Assembly (NCBI GenBank): GCA_030145015.1
Contig: JAQYWI010000030.1
Location: 1-41,658, forward strand
Length of the DNA: 41,658 nucleotides
Source: Desulfobacterales bacterium
Lineage (GTDB): Bacteria; Desulfobacterota; Desulfobacteria; Desulfobacterales; JAHEIW01
Direction: 5' to 3'
Shown here: positions 17,501-24,900 of the stretch, piece by piece
Layout: each line of letters opens with the position of its first letter
How positions within the stretch are numbered: position 1 is the first letter of the stretch
The notes under the pieces: model-generated
Told to the model about the DNA's origin: nothing
The model's input: the letters and a program-made list of their open reading frames with translations, nothing else
The model's database searches: none
Position numbers and translations under genes: made by a program

Positions 17501-18332
17501 CAACAACCCGGTGTCCGGCTATAACGTCTATCGCAGCCTCTCGGCCGGTGGTATCTACACTAGAATTAATAGCGCCCTGATCACTGGAACCCAATACTTT
17601 GATACCGGTTCTGAAGGCATCAGCGCCCAAAGTACCGCCGGCAGCGGCACAGCCAGCTATTACTACGGGGTCACCTCGGTGGACTCGAGCGGCGATGAAA
17701 GCGCTCAAACCTTAGGCGTCAGCCCGCCAAGCCCGCCGGCACCGGAATTTGAATCCGGCTATGTTATAATTCCCGGATGCTTTATTACCACCACTACCCC
17801 GGCGACATTCAATAGATCGTTTAACGCACTCATTATCATCGTTTCAATCATACTGGGCCTTTTGCTGCTTCAGGCTGTTTTCAAACCGCAACGCAAAAAA
17901 AATGGCGCCCGGAAAAAAATGAACCCCTTCAGTGAATTAAAGAACGTCAAAACCCTGCTGGTCGACGACGATGAATTCATCCGGGACTCTCTTGGCATGG
18001 CCTTTGCCAACAACGGCTGCAGCTTACAGCTGGCCGAGACCGCCGAAGAAGGCCTGCAGGCCATCCAGGATGAACAATTCGACATCATCATCAGCGACTT
18101 GCGCCTGCCCGGGATGAACGGCCTTGATTTTCTCAAACTGACAGCGGTCACCCAGCCGCAGGCCGTCAAGTTTTTGATAACCGCCTACCGCGACGACCAT
18201 ATTTTTTCTGAAGCCATTCGCCTGGGAGTCAACGAATTCATTGAAAAACCCTTTGCGGTCAAGGTGCTTATCAATTTACTGGCGCTTTCAATCAAAAGAC
18301 AAGCCCAAAAACAAACAATCGCCGGGATATAG
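11505..18332 (+). CDS. Giant surface C25 (gingipain-type) peptidase with transmembrane helix and cytoplasmic receiver domain
   Basis: The 2275-residue product has a hydrophobic export segment at about 57-78 after a long charged leader, so the true start may be further downstream. Beta-sandwich repeats follow, then a DUF2341-like domain (about 470-590), a LamG domain (645-790), Asp-rich calcium loops (935-997: DADGLPDDWE, DYDGDGLSNFEEY, DTDGDGILDG), a gingipain propeptide-like region (1005-1190), and the C25 peptidase (about 1590-1972) with H1837 in NYAGHG and C1871 in SMSCETGFF. A fibronectin-like domain, GCFITTTTP, a helix (2107-2126) and KPQRKKNGARKK come next, then a receiver domain (2139-2275) with D2198 in SDLRLPGMNG. 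The basic flank places the receiver in the cytosol. Fusion of a surface cysteine protease to a receiver is unusual. A sigma-54 promoter precedes it. Confidence 0.85.
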   Translation: MQPNFNHITSHDTMRTRAGSLGLRAVMGWIVFCLPSVKNKVTHQKRSRLSSRWNIRHILACLISSLALIFFAGPTHGAITKVQDVGTANSSASGTTLQVTVPAGGVTAGNSLIVLFAMGDVAGPPSVSCADDASNAYGSADVDFTKTNDARLLIFSAHNVSALTSGQKITLTISASITDRAMSVAEFSGLGPTPAVDQTSTYSAVSKNFTSGSVSTTAADELLIGGFSADGPTSDTFTPDTTNGWAALGRDGTSIRTIDAEWKAVTATGTYSADGTNSKVRKWAGAIVTYATPAILDQAHYRWRENDDTESAAAWKEDEDTKAALGRGEVQRIRFLVENEGGISSGGVAYRLEVAETATCSSGSYSAVPTDTSGDWQMVASQLVEGAATTNFAGSLTDPGGYTWVDGEQRETSNTTGPITLAGNAFSEIEFSIKTTSSVTYGGDYCFRLSDGGAPLDKYSAYAEAEVRCEFEYRRLLTIDKDQVGLDNNPGTLSDYPVLVHLTGNWLKTTIVDSVNGRIEDANGLDILFRYDGGSCTSGRPCDALDFEIEKYDGTNGELIAWVRIPSLSKSADTDFYIYYGNACVTDDSQNATGVWDANYKGVWHLKEDPEAAAPQFLDSTSNPNDGTANTLATANQVAGQIDGSLEFDDSNERHVSVSDHSSLQLSTNIAVSAWVNTSDAETDTGVIVNKWSSGTSARNYWLGKLDQNSIAFFVDDTQSITAGLSLINDGAWHHVTGVADVANSLLRIYVDGVEKTTASYSGTSRTGTNQLHIGHGSGENIQEFEGIIDEVRVSNIARTADWIQTDYYSQYDPTKAAGCTDSGFICMGSEETDPATAVSLISFTARGQGNAAAVEWQTAREFDNLGFHLYRATSPGGTYTRLTDKLISAKVQPGRGGSYSYLDTTVTVGSLYYYKLEDIDIYGTHTLHGPIGVDWDADGLPDDWEITHGLNPWVNDADLDYDGDGLSNFEEYERDLDPFNPDTDGDGILDGAEDGRLEPEADSGSRTLTRGIEVLDEDENGVTLELVTTGFEAEVVAVGGQEFEQLHIADYVHGYTDRLGAPRLPLKGILIEVPEGQVAELSVLKTELEPYYGYRIYPVPEDVLDAQQGMAAVGQQFVQDQVAYNADGFYPQTVAALGQSYVFRDQIKQQVIFYPLDFNPVSGQLNLYKRIRVRIDYVEDSLAKAMVAPAAPWQPPLLASASDALSSEQISALALWMPPLAINPLSPMLSSIGTALAAVWSPPEGFGSAVYKISTDAEGIYRMDRTFFSGRGLDAARIDAIDLEQVRLFNLGREVALYINDQGAAGRLDAGDFIEFYAVAVDDAYAKYSAENIYWMTLSGGADLPKRMAIDDGAPAGGLVADDFIDTARHEQDIIYWLKAPGAESIERWFFNIFVQGTEHAGGGQPRSFTISVPEPLSLGTLTILMAGQTATDHEVRVAINGSEQSFIWSGISYYEAALEDVNLFAGDNTVTLQCLSSDGNDSIAVDFFEINYRRDYVVGADNTLKFAPDSGSRYVIEGFSSDTLLAYDISDPADVAKIENAEISGTNPYSFEFEPATAGSTYLVLASEVSKIPVGLIEDTAADLAHNANGADYILITHRDLGWDQNGDQLAWLTDLVAHREDQGLRVFVADIEDIYDEFSYGIKSPQALKDFLAYAYSSWDAPAPQYVLLVGDSTYDPKDHWNGADATAYLPTYLTFTEHKGETVTDQWFVTLSGEDAVADMHIGRLPAADAAQAAGMVAKILTYETTPSSKFSDPNAWEKNILLLADNQRAGESFLYEADFASMNEDVAAMLPAVMNPYEGYLGIHYNSAAFLTDFITTTLNNEGALMVNYAGHGATQVFAEEHIFDAADVAALTNADKLPFFVSMSCETGFFAYPENWFYPSLAETLLRSPAGAVAALMPTGMTSTESQRILNSALFEHIFSENIRQLGPAIAAAKQTLLANGDAYFEQAASTFLLFGDPAMVLKVPLPHIPKGVTVERRDGKVRIGWQAVLDCDNNPVSGYNVYRSLSAGGIYTRINSALITGTQYFDTGSEGISAQSTAGSGTASYYYGVTSVDSSGDESAQTLGVSPPSPPAPEFESGYVIIPGCFITTTTPATFNRSFNALIIIVSIILGLLLLQAVFKPQRKKNGARKKMNPFSELKNVKTLLVDDDEFIRDSLGMAFANNGCSLQLAETAEEGLQAIQDEQFDIIISDLRLPGMNGLDFLKLTAVTQPQAVKFLITAYRDDHIFSEAIRLGVNEFIEKPFAVKVLINLLALSIKRQAQKQTIAGI
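17895..17922 (+). other. Poly-A tracts and ATGA at the protease-receiver junction
   Basis: An A8 run (17895-17902) and an A7 run (17913-17919) lie between the membrane helix and the receiver domain. In the present frame they encode RKKNGARKKM. Removal of one A would end the protease at TGA 17920-17922, which overlaps the receiver's own ATG as ATGA. This could be a slippage site or a scar of gene fusion. Confidence 0.5.
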
Positions 18333-18371
18333 GCCAGGAAGCTATAAAGCTGGGAAGCTGGAAAGCCCAGA

Positions 18372-18501
18372 AGTAGGGCAGCCCTCTGCGGCTGCCAGAA
18401 ACCAGCAGCCAGAAGCAAGTAAGGCTGGTGCTTGCATCCCGACCCTTAGGCGGGGCCTCTGTGCCGGCCATCAAAAGGCAGCCACGGAGGGCTGCCCTAC
18501 T
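18372..18501. repeat. Dispersed inverted-repeat element, copy 2
   Basis: The left end AGTAGGGCAGCCCTCTG and right end GGAGGGCTGCCCTACT are near-perfect inverted repeats of about 25 bases, and the centre matches the copy at 10129-10244. It lies between the protease gene and the TPR gene and could form a strong hairpin that also ends transcription. Confidence 0.75.
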
Positions 18502-18615
18502 CCAAGACAAATCCTGACACCCGACACCTGAAACCTAAAATAATGGGAGAAGCTATCATGGCGGCGGGCACCTTTGCCCTCTAACGAAGTGATAAAGGCG
18601 CATTATGCCCCTCTA

Positions 18616-19149
18616 TCACTTGCCGGCCTTCTTCTTACTAATAAATTCGGCGAGCTCATCGGCTTCATCGGATCCCAGATCACGCAAAATTTGCAACTCT
18701 TTTTCCGCCAACTCAAATTTTCCCATCTCGGCATAAGCTTCGCCCAGATACTCATGGGCTTCGGCCAGTTTCGGATCCAGTGAAATGGCCTTTTTGTAAG
18801 ACCGCACCGCTTTATTGAATTTGCCCTGCTTGCGATAGCTGAAACCCAGATTGCTGTGGGCTTCGGCATAGCTGGGGTCCGCTTTCACCGCTTTCTCGTA
18901 ATTCCGGGCAGCCTCTTTATAATTTTCCTGGTCCTGGAAGCGTTTGCCCTCGTCAAAATAGGTGTTGGCCTCGGCCCGCTTTTCGGCGGCCGATTTTGAT
19001 TTTTTAGTGGATGCTTTCGGCGCCCCGGCACCATAGGCCTGAAATGCAAACGCAATGATTACCAATATCGATACCAGCATCAAAGCTGAGGTCATGATAA
19101 TGCCTGTGCTTTTTTTCCTTTTTATCATAAGTACTTTTGGTCTCATCAT
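18616..19149 (-). CDS. TPR-repeat protein with N-terminal membrane anchor or signal
   Basis: The 177-residue protein has a basic N-terminus and one hydrophobic segment (about 17-38) ending in AYGAGAP, compatible with a signal peptide or an anchor. A lysine-rich stretch and three tetratricopeptide repeats follow, from about residue 58 to 160 ([51 protein letters not shown]). TPR domains bind partner proteins, here probably outside the cytoplasm. GGAGG precedes two consecutive ATG codons by 1-4 bases, so the start may be at 19146 or at the later methionine near 19128. It faces the protease gene tail to tail; no partner is apparent. Confidence 0.8.
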   Translation of the reverse strand: MMRPKVLMIKRKKSTGIIMTSALMLVSILVIIAFAFQAYGAGAPKASTKKSKSAAEKRAEANTYFDEGKRFQDQENYKEAARNYEKAVKADPSYAEAHSNLGFSYRKQGKFNKAVRSYKKAISLDPKLAEAHEYLGEAYAEMGKFELAEKELQILRDLGSDEADELAEFISKKKAGK

Positions 19150-19187
19150 TCCTCCAACAGTTTTGTAAATTCAGTTAATAATTAACC

Positions 19188-19306
19188 ACCCCGCCGCAGG
19201 CGGTCGGGGTATGTAAAAGGAATTATCCTATTATATTCCCCCTCAGCCTAGCCCTCTCCCTCTGGGAGAGGGAACGAACGGAAACCCCACCGCATGCGGA
19301 TGGGGT
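19188..19306. repeat. Cluster of three short GC-rich palindromes
   Basis: Three palindromes lie upstream of the TPR gene: ACCCCGCCGcaGGCGGTCGGGGT (19188-19210), CCCTCTCCC-TCT-GGGAGAGGG (19252-19272) and ACCCCACCG-CA-TGCGGATGGGGT (19284-19306). The first and third are variants of one REP-like unit; a related one is at 31610-31628. The wider 19150-19715 gap otherwise holds the RAYT relic and the STAS promoter. Confidence 0.6.
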
Positions 19307-19375
19307 ATTGAAAAGAACATAATAAAACGTTAAGCATTCGCCGCCATGAAGCAAGCGCGAGAGGTCAGCAGAGAA

Positions 19376-19604
19376 GGGGACGTTGGTGAAATATTGACAT
19401 TTGATTTTGGTTGAGTTAAACTTTTCATTATGCCCTGCCAAGCCGGAATAGATGCGCCTGGAGCGCTGCATCATGTGATCATTCGCGGCCGTCACGATCC
19501 TGTGTCAAAAGACATTGCAGCCGAACTGTTTGATTGAAAATTACCAAAATTTATTGAAAATCGAGTGAATTAGAATCAAATTTCAATATTTCACCAACGT
19601 CCCC
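19376..19604. mobile_element. Decayed RAYT-type element bounded by perfect inverted repeats
   Basis: GGGGACGTTGGTGAAATATT-GA (19376-19397) is the exact reverse complement of 19583-19604, and similarity extends inward for about 13 further bases. Between the ends is only the first part of a REP-associated tyrosine transposase. The element is about 229 bp and could be mobilised only by an intact relative elsewhere. Confidence 0.75.
19430..19537 (+). pseudogene. 5' fragment of REP-associated tyrosine transposase (TnpA_REP)
   Basis: The 35-codon frame reads MPCQAGIDAPGALHHVIIRG and then unrelated residues to a TGA. This start closely matches the highly conserved beginning of RAYT/Y1 transposases (IDAPGALHHV and IRG). 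The HUH motif and catalytic tyrosine are gone. It is a remnant trapped between the inverted repeats at 19376 and 19583 and is not expected to make a functional protein. The identification depends on a short but very characteristic motif. Confidence 0.75.
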
Positions 19605-19634
19605 TCTCTCCTCTTCCAATCCCGCAATCCTAGA

Positions 19635-19663
19635 TTGACAACGTGATCTGGAAAAAGTATAAG
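19635..19663 (+). promoter_or_regulatory. Sigma-70-type promoter of the STAS gene
   Basis: TTGACA (19635-19640), a 17-base spacer and TATAAG (19658-19663) lie about 50 bases upstream of the STAS start, in the same direction. Confidence 0.7.
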
Positions 19664-19715
19664 ATCCTTAAATAATGACATATTTTAATTGGCCCGAGCC
19701 GAAAGGAGTTAAAAA

Positions 19716-20051
19716 ATGGAAATTGATCACAAGGTGGAAAGCGGAGTCATAAATATCGCCATAAAAGGGCGCCTGGATGCGGCAACGTCTCCTGCAGCTG
19801 AAGAAAGCATTAGAAAAATTATGGAAGGCGACGAAAACCGGCTGCTTTTTGACTTCGGTAGCCTTGAGTACCTCAGCAGTGGCGGGTTGCGGGTTATTCT
19901 GGGCGCAGCCAAGGAAATACGGCGCAGAGAAGGCAAGGTGGCGCTTTGTTGTTTAAATCAATACGTTAACGAGATTTTTGAGGTCAGCGGGTTCTCGGCA
20001 ATGATTCCCATCAAAGAAACCGTTGAAGAAGGGCTTAAAGACCTCGCATAG
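19716..20051 (+). CDS. STAS-domain anti-sigma factor antagonist
   Basis: The 111-residue protein is a single SpoIIAA/RsbV-like STAS domain. The motif LEYLSSGGLRV contains the serine pair S54/S55, where family members are phosphorylated by an anti-sigma kinase and dephosphorylated by a SpoIIE/RsbU phosphatase. AAAGGAG lies 8 bases before the ATG. It is a close paralogue of the STAS gene at 28041-28376. The REC-cyclase gene follows 215 bases later on the same strand. No anti-sigma kinase is found nearby, so the sigma factor or other target it controls is unknown. Confidence 0.92.
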   Translation: MEIDHKVESGVINIAIKGRLDAATSPAAEESIRKIMEGDENRLLFDFGSLEYLSSGGLRVILGAAKEIRRREGKVALCCLNQYVNEIFEVSGFSAMIPIKETVEEGLKDLA

Positions 20052-20266
20052 AAGGCCGGGTGAATAACTGAATTTTGCACGAGATTCTTGTGCGAACCTG
20101 CTGTTTTTAGATAACAAAAAGATTCTCATCTATTTCAATGAGGAGCCCCTTGGTATCATAAAATTAGGAGCTTCATCCCGCGAAGCGGGGCAGGATTCAG
20201 GCAATAAATATTTACGATGATACCTTACCTGCAAGCCATAGCGTCTGAATGTGGAGCGTAAACCCA

Positions 20267-21622
20267 ATGCCTCAAAGTAATAATGAAACAGAAGCCATCC
20301 TATTGGTAGATGATAATCCGACGAATCTACAGCTTTTATTTGAGACCCTTGACGGCCGGGGCTATAAGCTGCTGATCGCCAAAGACGGCAACGCCGCCCT
20401 TTCAATTGCCCGCAAGGCCGGTCCAAATTTAATTCTACTGGACATTATGATGCCGGAAATCGACGGCTATGAAGTCTGCCGTCAATTAAAAGCCGATCCG
20501 GCCACCGCAGAAATACCGGTTATTTTTCTGTCGGCCCTGACCGATACCAAAGACAAGGTGCAGGGCTTGGACCTGGGTGCGGTGGATTATGTCACCAAGC
20601 CGTTTCAGCCTGATGAAGTCATTGCCAGGGTCAATACGCATCTGACCGTTTATCGGCTAAAAAAAGCGCTGGATGGAAAAAATAAAGAGTTGCAGGAAGC
20701 CAATGAATTCCTGGAAGAGCGCGTCAAAGAACGCACGGCCGAGCTGGTGGAGCTAAACAGCGCTTACGAGCGCTTTGTACCCCGCGAATTTTTAAGCCTG
20801 CTCAAAAAAGAAAGCATCCTTGAGGTTAAACTGGGCGATCAAACCGCCCAGCAGATGACCGTTCTGTTTTCCGACATCCGCGGCTGGACCACCCTCTCGG
20901 AAGAGATGACCGCCCAGGAAAGTTTTAATTTTATCAATGCCTTTTTAAATCGGGTCAGCCCGGTGATCGCAGCCCACCGCGGGTTTATCGACAATTTCCA
21001 GGGGGATGGAATGATGGCGCTTTTCCCGGAAACCGCCGATGACGGCGTCCAGGCGGCGATTGCCATGCATGCGGCCGTTTCCGAATATAATCAAGACCGC
21101 GAGCAGAAAGGCTTTCAACCCATCGGCATCGGGGTGGGTTTGCACATTGGCGATTTGATGCTCGGTATCATCGGCCATGAAGAACGCATGCAGGGCACGG
21201 TGGTGGCCGATGCCGTTAATCTGGCGTCGCGACTGGAAGGATTAACGCGCGTATATGGATCTTCGATCAGCATCAGTGAGCCGACCCTGTCTCAACTGAA
21301 GGACCCCGACCAATACAAACATCGTTTTGTTGATAAGGTTCAGGTCAAGGGGAAAAAAGACCCGGTATCGGTGCATGAGGTCTTTGACGGCGATCCGCCG
21401 GCGGTGATTGAATTGAAAGAACAGACCAAGGATGATTTTGAACAGGGCATCTGTCTTTATTATGACCGCAAATTCTCCGAAGCCAGCGTCAAATTTAATC
21501 AGGTGCTGGAAAAACATCCCGAGGATCGGGCCGCCCGCATCTATCTCAAACGCTCCGCCAACTACATGGTCAACGGGGTCCCGGATGACTGGACCGGGGT
21601 TGAGATACTGACCCAAAAATAG
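20267..21622 (+). CDS. Response regulator with class III adenylate/guanylate cyclase output
   Basis: The protein of about 451 residues has a receiver domain (about 8-130, LLDIMMPEIDG with its phosphoacceptor Asp), a coiled segment (140-180), a class III cyclase domain (about 195-370) and a short TPR-like tail (DDFEQGICLYYDRKFSEASVKFNQVLE). The two metal-binding aspartates are D203 in FSDIRGW and D247 in GDGMMALF. The substrate-selecting lysine expected four residues before D247 is replaced by Asn (IDNFQGD), while VVADAVNLASR keeps the Asp, Asn and Arg. It therefore likely makes a cyclic nucleotide, but the nucleotide is uncertain. ATG 20267 is preferred over one six codons upstream because GGAG precedes it. 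The receiver closely resembles that of the phosphatase at 26814-27962. Confidence 0.9.
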   Translation: MPQSNNETEAILLVDDNPTNLQLLFETLDGRGYKLLIAKDGNAALSIARKAGPNLILLDIMMPEIDGYEVCRQLKADPATAEIPVIFLSALTDTKDKVQGLDLGAVDYVTKPFQPDEVIARVNTHLTVYRLKKALDGKNKELQEANEFLEERVKERTAELVELNSAYERFVPREFLSLLKKESILEVKLGDQTAQQMTVLFSDIRGWTTLSEEMTAQESFNFINAFLNRVSPVIAAHRGFIDNFQGDGMMALFPETADDGVQAAIAMHAAVSEYNQDREQKGFQPIGIGVGLHIGDLMLGIIGHEERMQGTVVADAVNLASRLEGLTRVYGSSISISEPTLSQLKDPDQYKHRFVDKVQVKGKKDPVSVHEVFDGDPPAVIELKEQTKDDFEQGICLYYDRKFSEASVKFNQVLEKHPEDRAARIYLKRSANYMVNGVPDDWTGVEILTQK

Positions 21623-21629
21623 GAATTTA

Positions 21630-21945
21630 TCTTCCAAGACAGAGAAAAAAAGTTTTACAGGTGCTGTATAGCTAGAAGTGCCTAAAATGCCTAAAATGAG
21701 CTAAAGTGCCTAAAGTTATGGCGTCGCTGGCGCTCAATCTTTTATATTAAATTTGATCGTTCGACCCTGTCGTTAGACCCTGTCGTTAGACCCTGAGGCT
21801 CTCGACGGGTAGAATTCCTCAATTTTAGGCATTTTAGATCATTTTAAATTTTAGCTCATTTTTTGTTGTAAACACTTTTTATAGGTTTAAAACTCTACCA
21901 TCGGACGTTAGATGCATTTTTGAGATAGGTTCAAGTAAGATACCA
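21630..21945. repeat. CCTAAAATGAGC inverted-repeat family, copy 1
   Basis: The left arm (from about 21675: AGTGCCTAAAATG, then ATGAGCTAAAGTGCC) and right arm (21811-21860: TTTTAGGCATTTTAG, then TTTTAGCTCATT) are imperfect inverted repeats separated by GTCGCTGGCGCTC and several TCGTTAGACCCTG units. Copies are at 31385-31640 and 37648-37905. This fills the whole gap before the hybrid kinase; no gene is seen. Confidence 0.8.
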
Positions 21946-21960
21946 ATCGGAGTAAAGGCA

Positions 21961-24900
21961 ATGAAACTCAGGTATAAAATATTGTTGCTTTATGTGGCTG
22001 CTGGTTTTTTGATCTTGCTGCTAATTGGCAGCTTTGTTTCATCAAGGCTGAAAAAAGAGCGGTTTTCGGTAATATACAACGGTTTGCAGAACGAGCTGAC
22101 CCACATTGATTTTGCCTTGAAAAACACCTTTTACCAGGTCGAAGAGGATCTGAACGACCTGGTATCCGACGAAACGGTTAGATCAAGCGACGATGAGAAA
22201 TTTACCAATTTTACAAAAGCAGACCCGGATACCTTCCAATATGCCATCGGTGCCCTGGAGCAGAACATCATCAACATTTTCAACCGCTATCGACAAACCC
22301 ATAAATATGTGAACTCGGTTTATATGGGCCGGGAAAACGGCGGTTTTGTCCGATCCCATAAAAGGGCACGGTCCACGAAATATGATCCTCGAACACGGCC
22401 CTGGTACACACTGGCCAAGAAAAATCCGGGGCAAGTCATGCGAACCCCTCCCTATACTTCCGTAACTTCCCCGGATGTTAACATCGGAACCGTCAAAGCG
22501 CTTCTGGACGAAAAAGGTGACATTTACGGGGTGGTGGGCATTGATATCACCCTTGCCGGCCTGACCGATTACATTGAAAAGGTCACAGTGGGCCATAAAG
22601 GTTATATGGTTTTGCTGGATAAAGATGGGATTTTTTTGGCAAGCCCGGATCAAGCCGCACGCGCGATGACAATCGATGCCTTATACAAAGATGATTTGGA
22701 GGCTTTTTTCACAAAAGATAGGGGTTTTATAAGCGTCACCAAAAACTCGGAAAAACACTATCTCTTCTTTTATGCCTCTCCCGAGCTGGACTGGAAACTC
22801 GGAATGATCATCCCGGTTGAGCAAATAGAGGGTGAAGTTAACAGTTTCGTGAACAAGATTATTTTGGCCCTTGTCGTTTCGCTTGCGCTGCTGAGTGTTT
22901 TAACCGTTATCGGCCTGCAAAAGTTTGTCATCAAACCCATAAAAAAACTAAATGACGGAACCCGGCGCATCACCCAAACCGGAGATCTTAATTATAAAAT
23001 CGAGATCAAATCAAAGGATGAAATCGGCAGCCTGGGTGAGTCTTTCAATGAAATGTTGGCGTCGATCGATCAGGCAGAGTCTGAGCTGAAAGAATCACAA
23101 GCCGAGCTGAAGAAACACCGCGATCATTTAGAGGAGCTGGTCGAAGAACGGACCGTGGAGTTAAAGAAATTGTCGGAAGCCATCAAACAAAGTCCAGCCT
23201 CGGTGGTGATTACCGACAAAAACGGTAACATAGAATATGTCAATGCCGCATTTTGCGAAACAACCGGCTATTCTGCGGAAGAAGCAATTGGGCAGAATCC
23301 AAGGATATTGAAGTCGGGCAGCCTTCCCGCTGCGCATTACCAAAATCTGTGGCAAACGATTCTATCCGGAAAGATTTGGAAAGGGGACTTTATCAACAAA
23401 AAGAAAAACGGCCAAGAGTATTGGGAAAGTGCATCCATCTCTCCCATTAAAAACGACCACGACGAAATTACCCATTTTGTGGCCGTAAAACAGGACATCA
23501 CCGAACGAAAGGAAACCGAAAAAAAACTGAAAGAAAGCGAAGAACGGCATCGCATGCTGCTGGAACGACTTCCGGAATCTGTTGTTGTTTATGATATGGA
23601 CGGCAAGGCGGTCTATGTTAATCCGGCTTTTGAAAAGACCTTTGGTTGGTCGCGTGAAGAGGTGTTGGGCACGAAAATCAATTTCGTACCGCCGGAGCTC
23701 GAGGCCGAAACCAAAGCGGCCATTCAAAAAATGCTTGCAGCAGGCCGCGAAACGCTGTTTTTTGAAACCAGACGACTTACAAAAAAAGGCGATCAGCTCG
23801 ATGTTCGGGTCAATACAGCACAGTTCTATGACCCCAATGGTCTTAAAGTGGGAAACATTGTAATTTTAAACGATATCACCGAGCGCAAACGAGCCGAAAA
23901 AGCAATCAAAAACTCTGAACAGCGTCTGTCTCAGATCGTTAACTTCCTGCCGGATCCAACCATCGTCGTCGATGATAAAGGCACGGTGGTTACCTGGAAC
24001 CAGGCCATGGAAAATCTTAGCGATATAAAAGCGGATGATATGGTGGGCAAGGGCAATTACGAATATGCCCTGCCGTTTTATGGCGAAAGACGACCGATTC
24101 TGATCGATCTGGTTAAAGACTGGGATGCTGAATACGAAAAAAAATACCTGTCCGTCATAAAGGATGGGAAAAACCTTATTTCGGAATCCTATCACCCCAG
24201 TTTGGGTGGGAAAGAATTATATCTACAAGCCATTGCGGGATTGATTCACGACGCTGCAGGTGAGGTGACCGGTGCCATCGAGTCGCTGCGAGACATTACC
24301 GAGCGCAAGCATATGGAAGCGGAATTAATTGACGCCAAGCAGGCTGCTGATGAGGCCAACAAGGCCAAAAGTGATTTTTTGGCCAACATGAGTCATGAGA
24401 TCCGCACCCCTATGAACGCGGTGATCGGCATGACCCACCTGGCGCTGAAAACCGAGCTAACCCCTAAACAGAAGGATTATTTGCACAAGATCCAGTCATC
24501 CGCCAATTCCCTGCTGGGCATTATCAACGACATTTTAGACTTCTCCAAAATCGAGGCCGGCAAGCTGGATATGGAGTCGGTTGATTTTAATCTGGACGAT
24601 GTGCTGGACAATCTGGGCAATCTGGTCAGTGTAAAGGCGCAGGAAAAAGAAGACCTCGAAGTTCTCTTTGCTACGGCTCAGAACGTGCCGCGCTTTCTGG
24701 TCGGCGATCCTTTGCGCCTGGGACAGATTCTGATTAATTTGTCCAATAATTCCGTTAAATTTACGGACTCGGGCGAGATTGTGGTTTCCACCGAATTGGT
24801 GGAGAAAAGCAAAGACCGCATCACCTTAAAATTTTCGGTCAGCGATACCGGTATTGGACTCACAGCGGAACAGGCCGGCAAGCTGTTTCAATCGTTCTCC

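Noticed and set aside
19223..19495. 90-codon open frame on the minus strand
   Set aside because: It crosses palindromes and the RAYT inverted repeat and runs antisense to the transposase fragment; no ribosome binding site or family.
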